64,000 nucleotides of DNA from Microbispora sp. NBC_01189 (GTDB lineage: Bacteria > Actinomycetota > Actinomycetes > Streptosporangiales > Streptosporangiaceae): NCBI RefSeq assembly GCF_036010665.1, contig NZ_CP108581.1, positions 1,394,001-1,458,000 on the forward strand, given 5' to 3'. The translations under genes and the position numbers were made by a program. How positions within the stretch are numbered: position 1 is the stretch's first letter; every line of letters starts with the position of its first letter. This document shows positions 43,488 through 51,261 of the stretch, one piece after another. The notes under the pieces were generated by a model that saw nothing but the letters and a program-made list of their open reading frames with translations, made no database searches and was not told the DNA's origin.

Positions 43488-44324
43488 GTGACGGCGATCA
43501 CGCTCGCGACCGCATGCGCGGTGATCTTCGGTACGGCGGACTTCTTCGGAGGGCTCGCCACCAGACGCTCGAAGGTGCTGGCCGTCGTCGTGCTCTCGCA
43601 ACTGGGCGGCACGGTGCTGGTCGTCGCCCTGCTCCCGATCCTGCCGGGGCACGCGAGCACGGCGGCGCTGCTCTGGGGGACGGCCTCGGGCGTCGCCGGG
43701 GCCTTCGGCATCGTGCTGTTCTACCGCGGCCTGGCCACCGGCATGATGTCCGTGGTCGCCCCCACCACCGCCACGACCGCGATGGCGGTCCCGGTGGTCT
43801 TCGGCCTGCTCACCGGTGACCGTCCGTCGCCCCTGGCGCTGGCCGGAGTCGCGCTCGGCCTGTTCGCCGTGCTGCTCGTCAGCCGCGAGCCGGGCGGCGG
43901 GGCCGGCCGTCCGAGGCTGGGCCCGGTCGTCGCGGCACTGGTGTCGGGAGCGGGCTTCGGCGGGTTCTTCGTGCTGCTCAAGCTGGCTCCGGCCGACTCC
44001 GGGGCGTGGCCGCTGCTGGGGGCGAGGTTCGCGTCGATCACGCTCGTCGCCCTGCTCGCCCTCGCCACGCGCCGGGGCCTGCGCCCGGCGCCGGGCTCCC
44101 TGCGGGTGACGGTGGTGGCCGGCGTGCTCGACATGGCCGCCAACGTGCTCTATCTCTTCGCGGCGCAGCGGGGGATGCTCACCCTGGTGGCGGTCCTGGT
44201 GTCGCTCTATCCGGCGAGCACACTTCTGCTGGCGAGATACGTGCTGGGCGAGCGGCTGAGCCCCGTGCAGATCACCGGCGTCGGCTTCGCGCTCGGCGCG
44301 ATCGCCCTCATCGCCGCCGCCTGA
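43488..44324 (+). CDS. EamA/DMT-family transporter
   Basis: 278 residues with ten hydrophobic helices in two EamA repeats. The second ends with the typical LYPASTLLLARYVLGERLSPVQITGVGFALGAIALIA. Probable exporter of small metabolites. GTG at 43488 is chosen because ggggg lies 7 bases upstream; a GTG at 43464 would add eight residues. Confidence 0.88.
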   Translation: MTAITLATACAVIFGTADFFGGLATRRSKVLAVVVLSQLGGTVLVVALLPILPGHASTAALLWGTASGVAGAFGIVLFYRGLATGMMSVVAPTTATTAMAVPVVFGLLTGDRPSPLALAGVALGLFAVLLVSREPGGGAGRPRLGPVVAALVSGAGFGGFFVLLKLAPADSGAWPLLGARFASITLVALLALATRRGLRPAPGSLRVTVVAGVLDMAANVLYLFAAQRGMLTLVAVLVSLYPASTLLLARYVLGERLSPVQITGVGFALGAIALIAAA

Positions 44325-44353
44325 CCCCCGAGGCCGGTCAGCTCAGGCGGCAC

Positions 44354-44377
44354 AGCCCGGCTCGGAGAGGCCGGGCT
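44354..44377. terminator. Bidirectional terminator between DMT and sigma factor genes
   Basis: An 8-bp stem (agcccggc 44354-44361 with gccgggct 44370-44377) and 8-base loop between convergent genes. Confidence 0.6.
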
Positions 44378-44399
44378 CCGGCGGCACAGCCCGCCGGGC

Positions 44400-44993
44400 T
44401 CAGGCGGCGCAGGCGGGTTCGGGGACCCGGACGACGCCCTCCTCGCGGGCGTAGCCCTCAAGCATTCCGCGCAACTGCCGGCGGCCGCGGTGCAGGCGGG
44501 ACATGACGGTGCCGATCGGGGTGCCCATCCGGTCGGCGATCTCCTTGTAGGCGAACCCCTCGACGTCGGCCAGGAAGACCGCCACCCGGAACTCCTCCGG
44601 CAGGGCGCGCAGGGCGTTCATCACGACGCTGTCGGGGATCAGGTCGAGCGCCTCGGTCTCGGCGGAGCGCAGGCCGGTCGACATGTGCGACTCCGCCGCG
44701 GCGAGCTGCCAGTCCTCGATCTCCTCCGCGGCCGACAGCTTGGGCGACCGCTGCCTCTTCCGGTAGTCGTTGATGAAATTGTTGGTCAGGATCCGGTGCA
44801 GCCACGCCTTGAGGTTCGTGCCCTCGCGGAACTGGTGATAGGAGGTGTAGGCCTTGGCGACCGTCTCCTGGACCAGGTCCTCCGCGTCGGCGGGGTTGCG
44901 GGTCAGGCGCATGGCGGAGGCGTAGAGCTGGCTCGTCACCGGCACGACCTCACGCTCGAACCATGTCTGCCGCTGCTCGTCGGTCGAGATCAT
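44400..44993 (-). CDS. ECF sigma factor of the SigR/SigH (RpoE) type
   Basis: 197 residues. Region 2 reads [53 protein letters not shown] (read as two overlapping blocks) and region 4 reads [44 protein letters not shown]. These match the thiol-oxidative-stress sigma factors SigR and SigH. In those systems the gene for the redox anti-sigma factor (RsrA) follows directly; here the next gene is convergent, so no adjacent anti-sigma factor exists. The tail [11 protein letters not shown] contains a cysteine. Confidence 0.88.
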   Translation of the reverse strand: MISTDEQRQTWFEREVVPVTSQLYASAMRLTRNPADAEDLVQETVAKAYTSYHQFREGTNLKAWLHRILTNNFINDYRKRQRSPKLSAAEEIEDWQLAAAESHMSTGLRSAETEALDLIPDSVVMNALRALPEEFRVAVFLADVEGFAYKEIADRMGTPIGTVMSRLHRGRRQLRGMLEGYAREEGVVRVPEPACAA

Positions 44994-45288
44994 CTCTTCC
45001 CCCTACGGAACTTATCCCCCGTTACCCGTCCGGCCCGAACACATGCGGGGACGACCGTTCATTGTTCTGCCAAGGACATCGTGCCGGTCGGGGCCTAAGC
45101 ACGCCGTTAGCTCGCCCGAAGTGGTCATCGTTCCGCGGCCCCACCGCTCAGCGCCGTCTTTTCAGGCTTTTCCGGGGGCCGGTCCCACGCGGCCAGGTCA
45201 CGCACAGGCCGAACAAGTCTCATTAGCGTAACACTGAAGGCTCAATCCGGCGTAAAATGTGGCCGACTTCACTGACTACAGTGGCGCC
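44994..45288. other. Spacer between divergent sigma factor and cysteine synthase-like genes
   Basis: 295 bases with no gene. I searched for the SigR promoter pair GGAAT and GTT at 16-18 bases and found no good match on either strand. Confidence 0.4.
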
Positions 45289-46359
45289 ATGAACCACCTG
45301 GACCGGCACGACTCCGCGACACGGACATGGGTGGCCGAGGCCATCCAGGCCGTCGAGGCCGACGCCAACCGCAGTTGTGACACTCATCTCCACGCCTTCC
45401 CGCTCCCCTCGCACTGGGGTGTCGACCTCTACCTGAAAGACGAGTCGGTGCACCCGACCGGTTCACTCAAGCACCGTCTCGCCCGGTCCCTCTTCCTGTA
45501 CGGCCTCGCCAACGGCTGGATCGGCCCCACCACGACGATCATCGAGGCGTCCAGCGGGTCGACCGCCGTGAGCGAGGCGTACTTCGCCCGCCTGCTGGGC
45601 CTGCCGTTCATCGCGGTCATCCCCGCGGGCACGTCCCCGGAGAAGCGGGAGATCATCGAGTTCTACGGCGGCAAGTGCCACCTCGTGGACGACCCGAGGG
45701 CCATCTACGACGAGTCGCACCGCCTGGCCACCGAGACCGGGGGCCACTACATGGACCAGTTCACCTACGCCGAACGGGCGACGGACTGGCGGGGCAACAA
45801 CAACATCGCCGAGAGTATCTTCCAGCAGATGGCCCTGGAGCGGCACCCGGAGCCGGCCTGGATCGTGGTCGGCGCGGGGACCGGCGGGACCTCGGCGACG
45901 ATCGGCCGCTACATCCGCTACCGCCGCCACCAGACCCGGCTGTGCGTGGCCGACCCGGAGGGCTCGGCGTTCTATCCGTCCTGGGTCTCCGGCGAGGAGC
46001 GCGACGGCGCCGGATCGCGGATCGAGGGGATCGGCCGGCCGAGGGTCGAGCCGTCGTTCCTGCCGACGGTCATCGACCGGATGTGCCAGGTCCCGGACGC
46101 CCTGTCGATCGCGGCCATGCACTGGGTCAGGGAGGTCACCCGCCGGGAGGTCGGCGGCTCGACCGGCACCAACATCGCGGCGGCCGTACGGATCATCGGG
46201 GAGATGCGCGAACGGGGCGAGCGGGGCAGCGTGGTCACCCTGATCTGCGACGGCGCGGAGCGCTACCGCGACACCTACGGCAGCCCGCGCTGGCTCGCCG
46301 GGCAGGGGATCGACATCGGGCCGCACCTCGCCGGCCTGCGCGCGTTCCTCGCGAGCTGA
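45289..46359 (+). CDS. PLP-dependent cysteine synthase-like enzyme, probably L-cysteine desulfhydrase (Cds1-like)
   Basis: 356 residues, fold-type II PLP enzyme. The PLP lysine is in [14 protein letters not shown], the phosphate-binding glycine loop is [14 protein letters not shown] and the substrate loop is [11 protein letters not shown]. The N-terminus [18 protein letters not shown] resembles mycobacterial Cds1, which releases sulfide from cysteine. ATG at 45289 is chosen. It is divergent from the SigR-like gene, which hints at a thiol-homeostasis pair; that link is inference. Confidence 0.82.
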   Translation: MNHLDRHDSATRTWVAEAIQAVEADANRSCDTHLHAFPLPSHWGVDLYLKDESVHPTGSLKHRLARSLFLYGLANGWIGPTTTIIEASSGSTAVSEAYFARLLGLPFIAVIPAGTSPEKREIIEFYGGKCHLVDDPRAIYDESHRLATETGGHYMDQFTYAERATDWRGNNNIAESIFQQMALERHPEPAWIVVGAGTGGTSATIGRYIRYRRHQTRLCVADPEGSAFYPSWVSGEERDGAGSRIEGIGRPRVEPSFLPTVIDRMCQVPDALSIAAMHWVREVTRREVGGSTGTNIAAAVRIIGEMRERGERGSVVTLICDGAERYRDTYGSPRWLAGQGIDIGPHLAGLRAFLAS

Positions 46360-46384
46360 CCCGCGCCCGGCCCGTTGACGCTCC

Positions 46385-47635
46385 TCACCCCGATGCGGGA
46401 TCGAGGACGGCGTCGCGCAGCGGGGACCGGGACACGGCCACCGAAAGCAGCAGCCAGCTCACGCCCACGAAGGCCAGGACCACGTGCGTGTCGTGCAGCG
46501 TGTGCTCCAGCACGCCGGTCACGATCGACGCGAGGGGAATGGAGGCGAATCCGAACATCCGGGTGGTGGCGAGGACCCGGCCGAGCAGCCGCTCGGGGAC
46601 GAGCCGCTGGCGGAGCGTGAGCGCGGACACCCCCACCACCCCGGCCGCGGCGAACTGCGCCAGCCACGCCGCCCCGATCGCCACCGGGCCACGCGCCGGG
46701 ACCAGGCAGAGCACCGCGAGGCCGCCCACGGCCATCGCGGCCGTCAGGAGCGTGCCCGGCGGGTGGCGCCTCAGCAGGCGACCGGCCGCCGCGGCGCCGA
46801 GGACCGCGCCCACCCCCTGCATCGCGTACACCACGCCGATCTGCGCCGGCGTGAACCGATGATATTCGGTGAGGTAGAAGACGAGGCCGGCCAGGGCCAG
46901 CCAGATCGTGAAGTTGCCCGCCATGGCCAGCAGGGCACTGGACAGGACGATCCGGTTCTCCCTGAACAGGTAGCGCAGTCCCTCCCGGATGTCACCGAAC
47001 ACCGATTTCCGCCCGGCGGCGCGGCCGGGGCGTGCGGCCTTGCGCCCGATGAACAGGATCAGCAGCGCCGACACGAAGAACGTGCCCGCGTCGAGGAAGA
47101 TCGCCGTCTGGTAGCCCAGCGCCATCACGGCGGTCGCGCCGATCAGGGGGCCCACCGTGCCGAGCGCGTAGTCGCCCATGTGGACGCGTGCGTTGGCCGT
47201 CGCCAGGCGCCGCGGCGGCACCAGCGCCGGCAGGATGCTCTGGAACGCCGGTTGGTAGAGCGGCTCGGCGCACGCCAGCAGGAAGGTGAGCGCGAAGATC
47301 AGCCAGACCGGCCGCGCTCCCGCCATCACGAACAGGGCCAGGGCGCAGGCGACCACCCCGGCGACCAGGTCACCCGCGATCAGCACCCGCCGGTGGTCGA
47401 ACCGGTCGGCGATCACACCTCCGAACATCGCGAGCAGCAGATAGGGCAGGTACTCCAGCGCGTACAGCGCGCCCGTGGCCAGGGCGGAGCCCGTCAGGTG
47501 CAGCACCAGCAGCGGAAGGGTCAGCCGGTACATCCAGTTGCCGACGGACGAGGTGAGATAGGCGCCCAGCAGCAGCCAGTACCGGTGGGTGGGATAGGCG
47601 GCCACGGCCTCGTCCGGCACCGTGTCGTCAGGCAT
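46385..47635 (-). CDS. MFS exporter of the peptide/TPR module
   Basis: 416 residues with 12 predicted helices. N-terminal RYWLLLGAYLTSSVGNWMYRLTLPLLVLHL and the loop GVIADRFDHRRVLIAGDLVAG are typical of MFS_3 (EntS-like) exporters. The start overlaps the end of the TPR gene by 8 bases, so the two are translationally coupled. It is the third gene of the peptide-TPR-MFS unit and the obvious candidate to export the peptide or its product. It converges on the Cds1-like gene with a 25-base gap. Confidence 0.88.
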   Translation of the reverse strand: MPDDTVPDEAVAAYPTHRYWLLLGAYLTSSVGNWMYRLTLPLLVLHLTGSALATGALYALEYLPYLLLAMFGGVIADRFDHRRVLIAGDLVAGVVACALALFVMAGARPVWLIFALTFLLACAEPLYQPAFQSILPALVPPRRLATANARVHMGDYALGTVGPLIGATAVMALGYQTAIFLDAGTFFVSALLILFIGRKAARPGRAAGRKSVFGDIREGLRYLFRENRIVLSSALLAMAGNFTIWLALAGLVFYLTEYHRFTPAQIGVVYAMQGVGAVLGAAAAGRLLRRHPPGTLLTAAMAVGGLAVLCLVPARGPVAIGAAWLAQFAAAGVVGVSALTLRQRLVPERLLGRVLATTRMFGFASIPLASIVTGVLEHTLHDTHVVLAFVGVSWLLLSVAVSRSPLRDAVLDPASG

Positions 47636-49682
47636 CTTCCAGAGCCTGCCGCACGTCCACGTCGTCCGGCGCCAGGTCCGCCGCCCGGAGGAGGTCGGCC
47701 CTGGCCGGTTCCCGCCTGCCCAGGGCGCGCAGTGCGACGGCCCGGTTGAACAGCAGCGCGGCGTCCTCGCCGAGTTCGAGCGCCCGGGTCAGGTCGGTCA
47801 CGGCCCCTTCGGGGTCCCCGGTCTCGAAGGCGAGGGCACCCCGGGCGGCCCACGCCGACGCCAGCGCGGGGTCCCGGTCCAGCGCGGCGTCGAGCGCCTT
47901 ACGCGCCTCGGCGTGCCTGCCCTCCGCCGCCTCCACCTGGCCCAGCACGCACAGCAGATGGGCGTTTCCCGGATCCAGCGCCAGGCCCAGCTCCACGTCC
48001 TCCCTGGCCCTGCCGTACTCCCCGGCGGCGGCGAGCAGTCCCGCCCGGTTGACGTAGGCGAGTGCGAATCCGGGGTCCAGCTCCAGGGCGTAGTCCAGGT
48101 CGGCCAGCGCCCCCTCGTGGTCCCCCTCGGCGAACCGGATCTCCGCCCGGTTGTAGTACGGCTCGGGGAAGGGCGGGCTCACCCGCATCGGGGTCTCGTA
48201 GTCGGCCACCGCCTCGTCGTGCCTGCCGAGGCGGCACAGCAGGTTGCCGCGGTCGATGTAGTAGTCGGGATACCCCGGGTCGGCCTCGACCGCCGCCGTC
48301 AGATCGGCCAGCGCCTCGTGCGGCCGCCCCAGCAGCACGCTCAAATGGGCCCGGTTGGCCCGCAGGACCAGCCGGTGGATGGGGTGCTCGCCGGGGTCCA
48401 GGTCGCGTTCCGCCAGCTCGATCGCCTCCTCGACGAGCCGGTACGCCTCGGTGAGCCGGCCGCGGCGACTCTCCACGAGCGCCTTGCCGTTGAGGTCGAA
48501 GCCCAGGTGGAAGGCGCGCAACCGGCGGTCGGGCAGCAGAGAGGTGAGCGCCACCGCCTCGTTGATCCAGGCCAGCGCCTCGTCGGCGTCCCGCCGGGCC
48601 GGGTCGTGATGACGGACCAGCAGCATCGCGGTGGCGTAGGCCGCGGTCGCCCGGTCCTTCGGGTCGACGATCTCCCTGCGGGCCCGGTCGAACAGCGCGC
48701 GGGCCGCCTCCTCCCGCTCGGTGGCGCCCAGCGCGGACGCGGTGCCGTGCAGGATCCGCCACCACACCTCGGGGTCGGCCTCCCGCTCGATGATCCGCAA
48801 CGCCCGCTCGCCCAGCTCGGCGGCGGCGTGGTGGAAGCCCTCGGTCAGGCACCGGTCCACCGCGAAGGCGAACGCGTCGATCATCGCCCGTGGGTCGCCC
48901 CCCTGCTCCAGGTGACAGCGCTCGCGGTGGTAGGGGATCGCACCGAGCCGCGGCGCGACCAGCCCGGTCGCGGCCAGCGCGTCGGCCCTCTCCCGGTGCC
49001 TGCGGGCCCGTTCTCCGGGACTCGCCCGCTCGTACGGCTCGCGCACCGCGGGCGCGTCGCAGGTACCGTCGAACTCGACGTAGTCCCCCTCGGCGTCCCC
49101 CTGGGCGTCCCCCTGGGCGTCCCCCTCAGCGTCCCCCTCGGTGACGTAGTCCCTCTTGGCGACCCGTCGCTCGGCGTACCGTTCGAGAGCGGCGGCCAGT
49201 TCGGGATCGGGATCGGCCGCGCAGACGACGAGCGTGAGCAGGGCGGGGTCGAGGCGGCGGAGCAGGACGGTGAGGAGCTCGCGGTCGGTGTGGTCGGCGT
49301 GGTCCACCTGCTCCACGACGAGCGCGCGCGGCCCGCGCGCCGGGTAATCGCGGAGGAACTCGGCCAGGCCGTTGGCGATGCGCAGCGTGCGCCGGGGCGC
49401 GGGCACCAGGATGCGCTGGGTCCGGGGCAGAGCGGCGGCGATCGACTGCCGCCGGGCCGGAACCACATCGCACAGATCGGGGGCGGCCGCACGGATCTCG
49501 ATGTCGTGCGCGGACACCAGGCCGGGCCGGTGCTCCAGGGCCCGCGGCACCAGCGCGTGCAGCAGAGCGCCCGCCGCGGTGTACGGCCCGCACCGCCGCC
49601 GGTGCGCGTCGATCGGAGGCAGCAGCGGCTCCGGGACCGCCTCCCCCGTCCAGTGTGTTGCCCTGATCCACAGATGGCGCAC
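47628..49682 (-). CDS. TPR protein with degenerate ATPase-like N-terminus
   Basis: 684 residues. Residues about 1-175 resemble the second half of an AAA/STAND-type ATPase domain: RCGPYTAAGALLHALVP, then a Walker-B-like strand ALVVEQVDHADHTDRELLTVLLRRLD with E in place of the usual aspartates, but no P-loop anywhere, so ATP hydrolysis is unlikely. A GD(A)EGDAQ spacer at about 180-200 comes from 12-bp repeats. From about 240 to the end run roughly 11 tetratricopeptide repeats (for example PYYNRAEIRFAEGDHEGALADLDYALELDP). The GTG at 49682 has ggggagg about 8 bases upstream. TPR arrays bind peptides, so binding of the upstream-encoded 24-mer is plausible. Confidence 0.85.
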   Translation of the reverse strand: MRHLWIRATHWTGEAVPEPLLPPIDAHRRRCGPYTAAGALLHALVPRALEHRPGLVSAHDIEIRAAAPDLCDVVPARRQSIAAALPRTQRILVPAPRRTLRIANGLAEFLRDYPARGPRALVVEQVDHADHTDRELLTVLLRRLDPALLTLVVCAADPDPELAAALERYAERRVAKRDYVTEGDAEGDAQGDAQGDAEGDYVEFDGTCDAPAVREPYERASPGERARRHRERADALAATGLVAPRLGAIPYHRERCHLEQGGDPRAMIDAFAFAVDRCLTEGFHHAAAELGERALRIIEREADPEVWWRILHGTASALGATEREEAARALFDRARREIVDPKDRATAAYATAMLLVRHHDPARRDADEALAWINEAVALTSLLPDRRLRAFHLGFDLNGKALVESRRGRLTEAYRLVEEAIELAERDLDPGEHPIHRLVLRANRAHLSVLLGRPHEALADLTAAVEADPGYPDYYIDRGNLLCRLGRHDEAVADYETPMRVSPPFPEPYYNRAEIRFAEGDHEGALADLDYALELDPGFALAYVNRAGLLAAAGEYGRAREDVELGLALDPGNAHLLCVLGQVEAAEGRHAEARKALDAALDRDPALASAWAARGALAFETGDPEGAVTDLTRALELGEDAALLFNRAVALRALGRREPARADLLRAADLAPDDVDVRQALEDA
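49086..49139. repeat. 12-bp in-frame tandem repeats in the TPR gene
   Basis: About four and a half copies of a 12-bp unit built on gcgtccccctgg/gcgtccccctcg encode GDAE/GDAQ tetrapeptides in the linker between the ATPase-like and TPR regions. All copies keep the frame, so copy number could vary without breaking the protein. Confidence 0.9.
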
Positions 49683-49745
49683 GCGCTCGGCCTCCCCGTG
49701 ATCGGCGCCGGAAGATCCCCCGCAGACGAGAACGCGGACGAGAAC

Positions 49746-49791
49746 GGAGCCGGCGCCCCGGGTCGTGTCGAACCCCTCGGGCGCCGGCTCC
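49746..49791 (-). terminator. Hairpin between peptide gene and TPR gene
   Basis: A perfect 12-bp stem (49746-49757 with 49780-49791) with a 22-base loop, 9 bases past the stop of the 24-codon peptide gene and 64 bases before the TPR start. It probably ends or stabilises most transcripts after the peptide gene, giving more peptide mRNA than TPR/MFS mRNA, as is common for precursor peptide genes. Confidence 0.75.
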
Positions 49792-49799
49792 GTGATGGA

Positions 49800-49874
49800 T
49801 CAGGTCAGGTGCCGGGGACTGGCGGCGGCGGACAGCTTGGCCGTGCCAGGCTTGTGGACGATGATCTTCTTCAT
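49800..49874 (-). CDS. Candidate precursor or signalling peptide, 24 aa
   Basis: The 24-codon frame begins MKKIIVHKPGTAKL and ends SPRHLT, with a run of Ser/Ala between. The ribosome binding site aaggggg lies 4-5 bases before the ATG. The N-terminus is basic with three branched hydrophobic residues; the C-terminal half is Ser/Ala-rich and has no cysteine or acidic residue. It is too short for a signal peptide plus mature protein, so any export would need a dedicated transporter such as the MFS gene downstream. A hairpin separates it from the TPR gene. No family is recognised; ribosomal or enzymatic roles are excluded by size. Confidence 0.65.
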   Translation of the reverse strand: MKKIIVHKPGTAKLSAAASPRHLT

Positions 49875-49912
49875 GGTGCCCCCTTCGACCATTGTGCGAA
49901 TGAGGGATATAT

Positions 49913-49942
49913 CAACATGAACGAGACCGGCCAACAAGGCTT
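49913..49942 (-). promoter_or_regulatory. Possible promoter of the peptide-TPR-MFS unit
   Basis: On the minus strand TTGGCC and TATATC are separated by 17 bases in an AT-richer stretch about 40 bases before the peptide start. The -35 box is a weak match. Confidence 0.35.
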
Positions 49943-49973
49943 GATCGGGAAATGCCCATAGCCGGATAGCGGC

Positions 49974-51170
49974 TCAGTCGCCGATCAGGGCGTCCACGAA
50001 GACCTCGGGGTCGAACGGCGCGAGGTCGTCCGGGCCCTCGCCGAGGCCGACGAGCTTCACCGGCACACCCAGCTCACGCTGGACCGAGATCACGATTCCG
50101 CCCTTGGCGGTGCCGTCCAGCTTGGTCAGGGCGATGCCGGTCACGTTGACCACCTCGGCGAAGACCTGGGCCTGGCGCATGCCGTTCTGGCCGGTGGTCG
50201 CGTCGAGGACGAGCAGCACCTCGTCCACCGTCGCCTTCTTCTCGATGACCCGCTTGACCTTGCCCAGCTCGTCCATGAGGCCGGTCTTGGTGTGCAGCCG
50301 TCCCGCCGTGTCGATGATCACGGTGTCGGCCTTGTCCTCGATGCCCTTGGCCACGGCGTCGAACGCCACGGACGCCGGGTCGCCGCCCTCGGGGCCGCGT
50401 ACGACGCCCGCGCCGACCCGGTCGCCCCACGTCTGGAGCTGGTCGGTCGCGGCGGCCCGGAACGTGTCGGCGGCGCCGAGCACGACCTTCCCGCCGTCGC
50501 CGACGAGCACCCGGGCGAGCTTGCCCGAGGTGGTGGTCTTGCCGGTGCCGTTGACGCCGACGACGAGCACGACGGCGGGCCGCTCCCCGTGCGGCCGGGT
50601 GTGGAGGGTGCGGTCGAGATCCGGCGCGATCTGCGTGAGCAGTTCCTCGCGCAGCAGCCTGCGCACCTCGTCCGGGGTGCGGCTGCCGAGCACCTTCACC
50701 TTCGTCCGCAGTTCCTCCACCATCGCGCGGGTGGGCGCGACGCCGACGTCGGCGGTGATCAGGGTCTCCTCGATCTCGTCCCAGACGTCGTCGTCGAGCC
50801 GGTCCCGCGACAGCAGTTCGAGCAGCCCGCGGCCGAGGACGTTCTGCGAGCGGGCCAGGCGGCCGCGCAGCCGGATCATCCGTCCCGCCGAGGGCGGCGG
50901 GACCTCGATCTCCGGAGCCTTGATCAGCTCCTCGATGGGGGGAGGCGGCAGCGTGGTCGTCGTGCCGCCGTCCTCCTCGCCCAGCCCTCCCCTGAGCGGC
51001 GCCTCCACGACGGGAGCCTTCGGCTCGGGCGGGGCCGGCGGCGCGGGCGGCAGGTCCTTCGCCTTCGGCCGGAACAGCAGCCACAGGCCACCCACCGCCA
51101 GTATGGCGACGATGGCCACGATCACGATGATGCCGAGGTAACCGTCCACACCATGCAGTTTCCCAGACAA
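49974..51170 (-). CDS. ftsY: Signal recognition particle receptor FtsY
   Basis: 398 residues. An N-terminal membrane helix (about 10-32, YLGIIVIVAIVAILAVGGLW) is followed by an acidic/proline linker, then the N and G domains: G1 GVNGTGKTTTSGKLA, DTFRAAATDQLQ, G3 DTAGRLHTK, G4 TKLDGTAKGG. It docks ribosome-SRP complexes at the membrane for cotranslational insertion. The membrane anchor is typical of actinobacterial FtsY. It lies 91 bases downstream of smc, as in relatives. Confidence 0.96.
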   Translation of the reverse strand: MSGKLHGVDGYLGIIVIVAIVAILAVGGLWLLFRPKAKDLPPAPPAPPEPKAPVVEAPLRGGLGEEDGGTTTTLPPPPIEELIKAPEIEVPPPSAGRMIRLRGRLARSQNVLGRGLLELLSRDRLDDDVWDEIEETLITADVGVAPTRAMVEELRTKVKVLGSRTPDEVRRLLREELLTQIAPDLDRTLHTRPHGERPAVVLVVGVNGTGKTTTSGKLARVLVGDGGKVVLGAADTFRAAATDQLQTWGDRVGAGVVRGPEGGDPASVAFDAVAKGIEDKADTVIIDTAGRLHTKTGLMDELGKVKRVIEKKATVDEVLLVLDATTGQNGMRQAQVFAEVVNVTGIALTKLDGTAKGGIVISVQRELGVPVKLVGLGEGPDDLAPFDPEVFVDALIGD

Positions 51171-51261
51171 CCGGCAGTGCTCGGTCGCGCGGACCCGCCC
51201 GTCGCACGCCTCCGCCGCGCCGCGGCCGTCACCGGATCGGGACGCCTGGGGACCGGGCGGG

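Noticed and set aside
44994..45288. SigR autoregulated promoter
   Set aside because: No GGAAT/GTT pair with correct spacing; nearest GGAAC strings have no matching -10.
49875..49973. A second tiny peptide frame (14 codons) upstream of the 24-codon peptide gene
   Set aside because: It lacks a ribosome binding site and overlaps the likely promoter.
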